Shown: positions 54,513-61,315 of the stretch, one piece after another | How positions within the stretch are numbered: position 1 is the stretch's first letter | How the letters are laid out: every line of letters begins with the position of its first letter | From: Pyxidicoccus sp. MSG2 | GTDB lineage: Bacteria > Myxococcota > Myxococcia > Myxococcales > Myxococcaceae | Direction: 5' to 3' | Assembly: GCF_026626705.1 (NCBI RefSeq) | Contig: NZ_JAPNKC010000001.1 | Location: 4,526,001-4,590,000, forward strand | Length of the DNA stretch: 64,000 nt | The notes under the pieces: model-generated | Told to the model about the DNA's origin: nothing | The model's input: the letters and a program-made list of their open reading frames with translations, nothing else | The model's database searches: none | Program-made: the position numbers and the translations under genes

Positions 54513-54770
54513 GGAATGAAGCTTCCTTCCGCTGCCCTTCGGGCGGAGGTCTCGCGGGCGGAATGAAGCTTCCTTCCGCTCCACCCACTTTCGGGCGGGG
54601 TGACTCACGGAATGAAGCTTCCTTCCGCTCCACCCACCGTCGGGCGGGGGCACTCGCGGAATGAAGCTTCCTTCCGCTCCACCCACCGTCGGGCGGGGGC
54701 ACTCGCGGAATGAAGCTTCCTTCCGCCCCACCTTCGGGCGGAGGTCTCGCGGAATGAAGCTTCCTTCCGC
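54513..54770. repeat. array of six palindromic repeats with central HindIII-like core
   Basis: Six copies of an 18-base core (GGAATGAAGCTTCCTTCC) begin at 54513, 54560, 54609, 54658, 54707 and 54751. Most copies extend to a longer palindrome with arms GCGGAATGAAG and CTTCCTTCCGC (one opposition). Spacers of 26-31 bases are nearly identical (CTCCACCCACCGTCGGGCGG type), with unit lengths 47, 49, 49, 49 and 44. Because spacers repeat, this is a tandem repeat, not CRISPR. It lies between the acyl-CoA dehydrogenase stop and the next gene, in a 502-base gap with no coding frame. The outer arm (CGGAATG with TTCCG) is shared with the array at 797-1110. Confidence 0.85.
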
Positions 54771-54962
54771 GGCTGCCGGTCGCCGGGAGCACCTCATTCC
54801 GTGCGGGCCGCACGCGCGTCCTGGATGAGCCGGTGACGCGAACCGTCACCGCTGGCGCCCGGCCGCACCTGTGGCCTGGGGCGCACACCCCGTCGCCGGT
54901 ATCTCCGCGTCCTCCCTGGGGAAGGAGCGCTGGCCCGGGGTTCGCAATGAAGGACGGGGGTG

Positions 54963-55538
54963 ATGCTCTCCGCCCTCTCCATCGCCGCCGCCATCGCCCT
55001 CTCCTCTCCCGCCACCCAGCCCGGCGCCGTGTACGCGATGCAGCCCTTCGCGGGCCACCTCGTCGCCTGCACCACCGAGGGCCTGGAGGTGCTCACCCCG
55101 GACGGAGCGCCGGTGCACGTGTTCGGCGCGGAAGAGGGGCTGCCGGGAACCACGTGCCTCGCGCTGGAGGTCGCCGGGGAGCGACTCTTCGCCGCCACGG
55201 ACGCGGGCATCGTCTCGCTCGACTCCGCCTTCCACCTGGAACCCGTGCTCGGCGTGAGCTGGCAGGCCTTGCCGCCCGCCGAAGAGGCGAGCGCCGCCGA
55301 GTACGTGGAGCGCCTGGACCTGCTCGCAAAGGTGCTGCCCCCGGACGCCACGTACACGGTGCTGACCTCGCGGTACGCGGGCACCGCCGACGGACACGTG
55401 CTGGAGCTGGGCACCGAGCGCGCCTGGAGCGTCTCCGGAGCGGTGCGGCTCATCGAGGAAGAGCGTCAGGGCGTGCAGGTGGTCGCGGGTGACGGCGCGT
55501 TCTTCATCGACACCCAGGGCCGGCTGGCCTCGCGCTGA
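54963..55538 (+). CDS. hypothetical secreted protein, propeller-like
   Basis: A 191-residue protein with a weak signal (MLSALSIAAAIALSSPATQP). Short repeats of the sort found in beta-propeller blades are seen: VYAMQPFAGHLVACTTEGLEVLTPDGAPVHVFGAEEGLPGTTCLALEVAGERLFAATDAGIVSLDSA and later SGAVRLIEEERQGVQVVAGDGAFFIDTQG. The EEGLPGTT motif is typical of two-component-regulator propeller (ligand-like) blades. It is short for a full propeller, so it may be a fragment of one. ATG 54963 follows AAGGA. The downstream gene encodes a LytS-type kinase, but a link is speculative. Confidence 0.7.
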   Translation: MLSALSIAAAIALSSPATQPGAVYAMQPFAGHLVACTTEGLEVLTPDGAPVHVFGAEEGLPGTTCLALEVAGERLFAATDAGIVSLDSAFHLEPVLGVSWQALPPAEEASAAEYVERLDLLAKVLPPDATYTVLTSRYAGTADGHVLELGTERAWSVSGAVRLIEEERQGVQVVAGDGAFFIDTQGRLASR

Positions 55539-55748
55539 CACAGGCTCCCGGCGGGGACACACCGCCTCGGCGCACGTATGGCAGTCAGCGGGCCGGCCAG
55601 CCTCGCGCTGACGCTTGAGGGCCCACCGTCCCTGCTCGCACGAATGCAGCTCGGTGGGCAGGCAGGCATTCCCATTCGCTGCACGCCAGAGCCCTTTGGC
55701 TGCACCGGCTCGGAAGAGGCCCTGGCACGGGCGTAGAATCAGGCCGCC

Positions 55749-56927
55749 GTGGAAACCACCTCTCCCGCCCTGCCGTCCTCCGCCGTGACGCCGCGGCCGG
55801 TGTCCTCCGCGCCCGCGCCGTCCGCGCTGCTCCAGTGGGCGCGCCGCCTGCCGCCGCTCCTGCTCATCTGGGCCGTGCCGGGCATCATCGGCGCGAGCCA
55901 GAACTACATCTACGCCCAGGCCAAGGACCCCACCTATCCGTTCAGCCGGGCCCTGATGATGATTGTCCCGGCCTGGGAGTACTGGGCCTTCGCCACCCCG
56001 CTCATCCTCTGGCTGGGACGGCGCTGGCGACTGGAGCGTGGCGCCTGGCCCCGAAGCCTCGCGGTCCACGTGTCCACGTTCTTCGCGCTCATGCTCCCCC
56101 ACGTGGTCCTCGTCCACACCGTCTCCAAGGCCTGTGGGGAGCAGTGGTACATCGACAACCCCCTGCCTCAAATCCTGCCGATGATGCTGAGCAAGTACGT
56201 CGTCACCGACCTGCTCATCTACGGCGGCATCCTCTCCGTCGGCTACGCGGTGGAGTACCACCGCCGCTACCGCGAGGGAGAGCTGGCCCAGTCGCAGCTC
56301 GAGACGCGCCTGGTCCACGCCCAGCTCGACGCCCTTCGCGCCCAGCTCCACCCGCACTTCCTCTTCAACACGCTCAACGCCATCTCCGTCCTCGTGCGCA
56401 AGCAGGACACCGCCGGCTCCATCCGCATGCTCACCGGCGTGAGCGAGCTGCTGCGCATGGCCCTCAACAACACCGGCCGGCAGCACGTCCCCTTCCACGA
56501 GGACCTCGACTTCCTGGAGCGCTACCTCGACATCGAGCAGACCCGCTTCCAGGACCGGCTCCAGGTGGTCCGCGCCATCGACCCCGCCACGCTCGGCGCG
56601 CTCGTACCCAGCCTCATCCTCCAGCCGCTGGTGGAGAACGCCATCAAGCACGGCCTCTCCGCGCGCTCCGGCGCCGGACGCGTGGAATTGCGCGCCTCGC
56701 GCGAGGGAGCGCGGCTGGTGCTGGAGGTGCTCGACGACGGCCCCGGGCTCGCACCCGGCTGGGACACCCATGACGGCTGCATCGGCGTGGCCAACGTGCG
56801 CGCCCGCATGCATCAGCTCTACGGAGACCGCCACGCCTTCACGCTGGAGAACCGCCCCGGAGGCGGCGTGCGTGCCCGCCTGGAATTGCCCTTCCAGTCC
56901 GCCTCGGCGGAGGTGCCCGTGTCATGA
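55749..56927 (+). CDS. LytS/YehU-type membrane sensor histidine kinase
   Basis: A 392-residue kinase starting at a GTG. Residues about 35-185 contain several membrane segments (LPPLLLIWAVPGIIGAS, VHVSTFFALMLPHVVLVHTV, VTDLLIYGGILSVGYAVEY). The His_kinase domain has the phosphoacceptor in QLHPHFLFNTLNAISVLVRKQD; the ATPase domain has PSLILQPLVENAIKHGL and LDDGPGLAPGW. These are diagnostic of the LytS/YehU family, which work with LytTR regulators. The stop overlaps the start of the regulator gene (ATGA), so the pair is coupled. Input signal unknown. Confidence 0.93.
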   Translation: METTSPALPSSAVTPRPVSSAPAPSALLQWARRLPPLLLIWAVPGIIGASQNYIYAQAKDPTYPFSRALMMIVPAWEYWAFATPLILWLGRRWRLERGAWPRSLAVHVSTFFALMLPHVVLVHTVSKACGEQWYIDNPLPQILPMMLSKYVVTDLLIYGGILSVGYAVEYHRRYREGELAQSQLETRLVHAQLDALRAQLHPHFLFNTLNAISVLVRKQDTAGSIRMLTGVSELLRMALNNTGRQHVPFHEDLDFLERYLDIEQTRFQDRLQVVRAIDPATLGALVPSLILQPLVENAIKHGLSARSGAGRVELRASREGARLVLEVLDDGPGLAPGWDTHDGCIGVANVRARMHQLYGDRHAFTLENRPGGGVRARLELPFQSASAEVPVS

Positions 56928-57739
56928 ACGTGCCCGCCAGCATCCGCACGCTCGTCGTGGATGACGAGCCCCTGGCGCGCGAGGGCCTGCGCCTGCTGCT
57001 CGCCACGGACCCGGAGGTCAGCGTGGTGGGCGAGGCCGGCAACGGCCCGGAGGCCGTGCGCCTCATCCGCGAGCAGCGGCCCGACCTCGTCCTGCTCGAC
57101 GTACAGATGCCCGAGCTCAACGGCTTCGAGGTCCTCGCCCACCTCGGGCCTGGCGAAGTGCCGGCCGTCATCTTCGTCACCGCGTACGACCGCTACGCCC
57201 TGCGCGCCTTCGACATCCACGCGCTCGACTACCTCCTCAAGCCCTTCCGGGACGACCGCTTCCACGACGCCGTGGGCCGCGCCAAGGCGCAGATTCGCCA
57301 GGCGCGCATGTCCGACTTGAGCCAGCGGCTGTTGTCCGTGCTCTCCACCTACGGCGACCGGGAAGTCACTCCGCCTCCGGGCCCTGCTCCCGTGCCCGCC
57401 GCCGCGCCGGAGCCGTGGGTGCACCGGCTCGCCATCCGCGACACGGGGCGCGTGGTGTTCCTCGACGTGGACGAAATCGAATACATCGAGGCCGCCGACT
57501 ACTACGTGCAGATTCACGCGGGCGGGAAGTCGTACCTCCACCGCGAGACGATGCAGAGCCTGGAGGCGCGCCTGGACCCGGAGCGCTTCATGCGCATCCA
57601 CCGCTCGGCCATCGTCAACTCGCGGCGCATCCGCGAGCTGCGCAATGAAGGGCGCAGGGACCTCGTCGTGGTGCTCACCGGCGGCGCCGAATTGCGCGTG
57701 GCCCGCAGCCACCGCGAGAAGTTCCAGCACCTGCGGTGA
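56924..57739 (+). CDS. LytTR family response regulator
   Basis: A 271-residue regulator: receiver (residues 7-125, LVVDDEPLARE, Asp59 in LVLLDVQMPELNG, Lys in YLLKPFRDD) then a Pro/Ala linker and a LytTR DNA-binding domain (residues about 165-271, LAIRDTGRVVFLDVDEIEYIEAADYYVQIHAG, SLEARLDPERFMRIHRSAIVNSRRIREL). LytTR domains bind short repeated sites; none is obvious nearby. Partner of the kinase at 55749. It may regulate the LolA-like gene and efflux operon downstream, but the distance (126 bases to the next start) and lack of sites leave this open. Confidence 0.94.
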   Translation: MNVPASIRTLVVDDEPLAREGLRLLLATDPEVSVVGEAGNGPEAVRLIREQRPDLVLLDVQMPELNGFEVLAHLGPGEVPAVIFVTAYDRYALRAFDIHALDYLLKPFRDDRFHDAVGRAKAQIRQARMSDLSQRLLSVLSTYGDREVTPPPGPAPVPAAAPEPWVHRLAIRDTGRVVFLDVDEIEYIEAADYYVQIHAGGKSYLHRETMQSLEARLDPERFMRIHRSAIVNSRRIRELRNEGRRDLVVVLTGGAELRVARSHREKFQHLR

Positions 57740-57865
57740 AGCCCGTTCGCCGCATGAGGGGGCCCGTTCGCCGCACGCCCGTCCCCACCGGCTGAACACT
57801 CCAGCGCCGCGCCCCTCCCGAGGGCACTGTGCCTCCCGTCACCCGCCACAACGGAGGCACACCCC

Positions 57866-58618
57866 ATGCTGCGCAAGTCCCTCGTTTCCTCGTTCCTCGC
57901 TCTCGGTCTGACGTTCGTCCCCGCCATCGCCGCCGCCGGCGAGGGCGCCGAGTGCCACCAGGGCCAGCTGTCGCTCCAGACGCTCGTCGACAAGCACCTG
58001 AAGGCCGTGGGCGGCAAGGAGCGGCTCAAGGCCGCGAAGTCCTTCCAGGTCACCACCGTTACCCGCGACGGAGAGACCGTCACCACCACCACCGTGCAGC
58101 GCGCGCGTCCCAACCTCGTGCGCTACGACATGGAGAAGAACGGCACGCGGACGAGCAAGGTGTTCGACGGCCAGCAGGGCTGGATGGTGGAGGGCTCTGC
58201 GGCGCCGCAGCGGCTGGACAAGGAGAAGAGCGCGACGATGGCCGAGTACGCGGCCTTCGATGACGCCCTCCTGGACCCGAAGGCTCAGGGCGTGGCGCTG
58301 AAGCTGGACGGCGTGGAACAGGTGAACGGCGCGCCCGCACACAGGCTGGTCCTCACCCGGGGTGGCAACACGGAGGTCCGCTTCATCGACCAGCAGTCGT
58401 TCCTGGAGGTGCGCCGCACCTCCACCGGAACGCACGAGGGCAAGGCGTACAACAAGACGGCCTTCTTCTCCGACTACCGCGACGTGGACGGCATCAAGCT
58501 GAGCCACCGCGTGCAGTGGGAGGCCGACGGCAAGAAGGGCGAGAAGGTCATCCAGAGCGCCCACTACGACGCGCCCATCGAGGCCTCGGTGTTCAAGCCG
58601 GCGGCCCCGCGGAGCTGA
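57866..58618 (+). CDS. LolA-like outer-membrane-lipoprotein-sorting fold protein
   Basis: A 250-residue exported protein (signal MLRKSLVSSFLALGLTFVPAIAAAG; GGAGG before the ATG). The mature chain starts with a helix LQTLVDKHLKAVGGKERLKAAKSFQVTT and continues with an eleven-strand half-barrel pattern (RDGETVTTTTVQRARPNLVRYDMEKNGT, KVFDGQQGWMVEG, HRLVLTRGGNTEVRFIDQQSFLEVRRTST, IKLSHRVQWE). This resembles LolA/LppX-like proteins that bind acyl chains. It is the first gene after the LytTR regulator and 105 bases before the efflux operon; carrier of a lipid substrate is inference. Confidence 0.82.
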   Translation: MLRKSLVSSFLALGLTFVPAIAAAGEGAECHQGQLSLQTLVDKHLKAVGGKERLKAAKSFQVTTVTRDGETVTTTTVQRARPNLVRYDMEKNGTRTSKVFDGQQGWMVEGSAAPQRLDKEKSATMAEYAAFDDALLDPKAQGVALKLDGVEQVNGAPAHRLVLTRGGNTEVRFIDQQSFLEVRRTSTGTHEGKAYNKTAFFSDYRDVDGIKLSHRVQWEADGKKGEKVIQSAHYDAPIEASVFKPAAPRS

Positions 58619-58722
58619 ACCGCGCCTCACGTTTCTGCGCCCGGAGGGGGCTCGGTGCTCCCTCGGGATGCGTGCACGGTGACTCGGCCCGGTCACTGTC
58701 TTCCCTCCTCCACGTCCGGCAC

Positions 58723-60096
58723 ATGGCACCTCCTTCCGTCCTCCTCCTGGCGCTCGCCGTCACCTCGGTACAGTCCGAGCCGACGTCCTCCGACCTCCCC
58801 TCGGCCATCGTCCAGCCGAAGGTCGAAGACGCGATGCTCACCCCTGTCCCGCCCGCTCCCCGGTGGGTGAAGACCTGGGACGAGGCGCTCGCCCTCGTGC
58901 GCGAGCGCTCCACGGACCTGCGCGGCGCGGAGGCCGGAGTGGAGCGCGCCAGTGGCCGCTGGCGCCAGGCCCTGTCGTCACTGCTGCCCAATGCGCGCGC
59001 ACAGGCCGGCGTGGCGCATGACCTGCTCAATCCGGACGTCCCCTCGGGGGTGAACCCGGGGGCCGCGGGTGACGGCCGCACCGCCACAACGCCCGTGGGC
59101 ACCCTCACCGCGACGCTGACTCAGTCGGTGGTGGACCTGAGCGCGTGGCGGGGCCTGTCCTCCACCAGGGCCGCGGAGAAGAGCGCGGTGGCGAGCCTCC
59201 AGGACGTACGCCGCCGCCTCACGCTGGGGCTGGCAAGAACGCTGGTGGCGACGGTGGCCGCCGAGCGCGCGGCGGAAATCAACCGCGTGAATCTGCGCCA
59301 GGCGTTGGAGCGCGCGGCGCTCACCCAGCGCAGCTTCGAGCTGGGCGCGGGCAACCAACTGGACGTGGTGCGCGTGAATCAGGACGTGGCGGTGGCGCGC
59401 GGCGCTCTCGTCGCGGGAGACGAGCAACTGCGCCAGGCGCGTGAGGCCCTGGGCTTCGCGCTCGGCTTCGGCCAGGCGATGGGCGTGGACCCGGCCTTCA
59501 ACCTCCAGGGACTGGTGGACCAGACGCGCAAGGAATGCTCCGCGCTGGACGGCCTGGACTCTCGACCGGACCTGGTGGCGGCGAAGGCGCAGGTGGAGTC
59601 AGCACGGGAGAGCAAGCGTCAGGCGGCCGCGGGCTACCTGCCCACGCTGGGCGTTTCCAGCACCCTCTACGGCCTCACCACGTCCCCGGGCCTCGGCCAC
59701 TTCGCGACCTGGAATGTCGCCGCCGTGCTGTCGGTGCCCCTCTGGGAGGGCGGCGGGCGCGAGGGGCTGGTGCGCGAGCGGGCGGGCGTGGAGACGCAGG
59801 CGGCCGCGGCGCTGGAGAGCGCCCGCCGCGACGTGGAATTGGAAGTGGCCCAGGCCCGACGCGGCGTCGATGTAGCCGAGGCCCTGGTGAAGACGGCGAG
59901 CGAGTCACGCGACCTCGCGGAGCGCACCGACCGGCTGACACGACGCGCCTTTGAAGTGGGCCGCGGCAGCAGCCTGGAGCTGGTGCAGAGCGCGTCGGCC
60001 CTGCGCCAGGCGGAGCTGACGCTGGTGCTGCGTGAGTTCGAGTCCGTCCAGGCACGCCTGGACGCATTCCTGACGGAGGCCCGGTGCGACTGGTGA
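58723..60096 (+). CDS. TolC family outer membrane efflux protein
   Basis: A 457-residue outer-membrane channel protein with a signal (PPSVLLLALAVTSVQS). The two OEP repeats are helix-rich: TWDEALALVRERSTDLRGAEAGVERASGRWRQAL with later RSFELGAGNQLDVVRVNQDVAVARGAL in repeat one, then RPDLVAAKAQVESARESKRQAAAGYLPTLGVSSTLY, RRAFEVGRGSSLELVQSASALRQAELTLVLREFE in repeat two. Strands predicted between helices agree with TolC. I start at ATG 58723; upstream frame is noise. First gene of a tripartite RND operon. Its end is duplicated in the next start region (see repeat entry). Confidence 0.93.
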   Translation: MAPPSVLLLALAVTSVQSEPTSSDLPSAIVQPKVEDAMLTPVPPAPRWVKTWDEALALVRERSTDLRGAEAGVERASGRWRQALSSLLPNARAQAGVAHDLLNPDVPSGVNPGAAGDGRTATTPVGTLTATLTQSVVDLSAWRGLSSTRAAEKSAVASLQDVRRRLTLGLARTLVATVAAERAAEINRVNLRQALERAALTQRSFELGAGNQLDVVRVNQDVAVARGALVAGDEQLRQAREALGFALGFGQAMGVDPAFNLQGLVDQTRKECSALDGLDSRPDLVAAKAQVESARESKRQAAAGYLPTLGVSSTLYGLTTSPGLGHFATWNVAAVLSVPLWEGGGREGLVRERAGVETQAAAALESARRDVELEVAQARRGVDVAEALVKTASESRDLAERTDRLTRRAFEVGRGSSLELVQSASALRQAELTLVLREFESVQARLDAFLTEARCDW

Positions 60097-60198
60097 AGCG
60101 GGCGCGCCCCTGGAGACACGGATGAAGACGGTGTGCGGAAGCCCGGTGCGACCGACCAAGCGGGTGCGCCCTCAGGAGACGCTGATGAAGACGGTGTG
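60079..60198 (+). repeat. tandem duplication spanning the tolC end and adaptor start
   Basis: A segment of about 62-63 bases occurs twice in tandem: the first from 60079 (GCCCGGTGCGAC) with an ATGAAGACGGTGTG at 60122, the second from 60141 with ATGAAGACGGTGTG at 60185. There are several mismatches and a one-base length difference. The first copy carries the tolC-like gene end. The upstream copy of the start is followed by an open frame into the adaptor. Confidence 0.75.
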
Positions 60199-61297
60199 GA
60201 GCATGGCGGTGATGATGGCGGTGGCGGGATGCTCCGGGCAGAAGCCAGCCCCGGCCGCGCCGCCACCTCGTGAAATCGACGTGGTGTCGCTGGCCCCTCG
60301 CGAGGTGCGGGACACCGGCGAGTACCTCGGCTCGCTGCTGTCGCGGCAGAGCGTCACGGTGCTGCCACAGGTGGGCGGCTACGTGCGCCGCATCCACGTG
60401 CGCCCAGGCCAGCAGGTGGAGACCGGCACACCCCTGGTGGAAGTGGATGCGCGCGAGGACACGGCCGCGCTCGACAGCGCACAGGCCCAGCTCAGCTCCA
60501 CCAAGGTCAATCTGGAACTGTCCCGCCGCACCCTGGCCCGCACGGAGGCGCTCAACAAGGAGGGCCTCGCGAGCGCGCAGGAACTGGAGGCCGCCCGCGC
60601 CCAGGTGGAGGCCGCCGACGCCGCGTCGCGCTCCTCCGCCGCACAGGTGACGCAGCGCCAGGTGCAGTTGCAGTTCAACGTGGTGCGCGCGCCCTTCGCC
60701 GGCACCGTGGGTGACGTGCTGGTGCGGCTGGGTGACTTCGTCAACGCCACCACGCCGCTGACCAGCGTGGCGCAGGCGGATGTGCTCGAGGTGAGCGTGT
60801 CGGTGCCCTCCTCGCGCGCCCGCTCGCTCAAGCCCGACACGGCGGTGGAAATCCTCGACGCGAAGGGGAAGGTGCTGCTCACCAGCACCGTCTTCTTCGT
60901 CGCGCCGCAGGCCGACCCGCGCACCCAGTTGGTGGAGGTGAAGGCCGCCTTCCGCAACACGGGGGGCCTGCGCCCCAACGAGATGGTGCGTGCGCGCATG
61001 GTCTACTCCGTCAGGGATGCCCTGCAGATTCCGGCGCTCGCGGTGGTGCGCCAGAGCGGCCAGCCCTTCGCGCTGGTGGTGCAGGAGAAGGACGGCAAGA
61101 CGGCAGTGGAGCGCCGTCCCATCACCCTCGGTGCACTGGGTGAGATGGCCTACGTCGTGGAGAAGGGGCTGGAAGCGGGAGACCTCGTCGCCATCTCCTC
61201 CATGCAGGCACTGCGTGACGGCACTCCCGTGAAGGTGAAGGCCGCTCCGCGCGCCGAGGCCTCGGCTGGCGGCACTCCCTTCGGTAGCAGCCGCTGA
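60185..61297 (+). CDS. RND efflux periplasmic adaptor (HlyD/MexA-type lipoprotein)
   Basis: A 370-residue membrane fusion protein. I start at ATG 60185, where CAGGAGACG precedes and a lipoprotein signal follows (MAVMMAVAGC). The barrel-sandwich half has VGGYVRRIHVRPGQQVETGTPLVEVDAREDTAALDSAQAQL, the hairpin RTLARTEALNKEGLASAQELEAARAQVEAADAASRS, then VRAPFAGTVGDVLVRLGDFVNATTPLTSVAQADVLEVSVSVP. The C terminus has IPALAVVRQSGQPFALVVQEKDGKTAVERRPITLG, as in MexA/AcrA. An in-frame ATG at 60122 arises from the tandem duplication. Eighteen bases separate it from the pump gene. Confidence 0.93.
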   Translation: MKTVWSMAVMMAVAGCSGQKPAPAAPPPREIDVVSLAPREVRDTGEYLGSLLSRQSVTVLPQVGGYVRRIHVRPGQQVETGTPLVEVDAREDTAALDSAQAQLSSTKVNLELSRRTLARTEALNKEGLASAQELEAARAQVEAADAASRSSAAQVTQRQVQLQFNVVRAPFAGTVGDVLVRLGDFVNATTPLTSVAQADVLEVSVSVPSSRARSLKPDTAVEILDAKGKVLLTSTVFFVAPQADPRTQLVEVKAAFRNTGGLRPNEMVRARMVYSVRDALQIPALAVVRQSGQPFALVVQEKDGKTAVERRPITLGALGEMAYVVEKGLEAGDLVAISSMQALRDGTPVKVKAAPRAEASAGGTPFGSSR

Positions 61298-61315
61298 GCG
61301 GAGGAACAGCTCGCC

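Noticed and set aside
54513..54770. CRISPR array or a repeat protein gene (EGSFIPR frames)
   Set aside because: Spacers are nearly identical, so there is no spacer diversity. Frames reading through the repeat lack ribosome sites and shift between frames as unit length changes.
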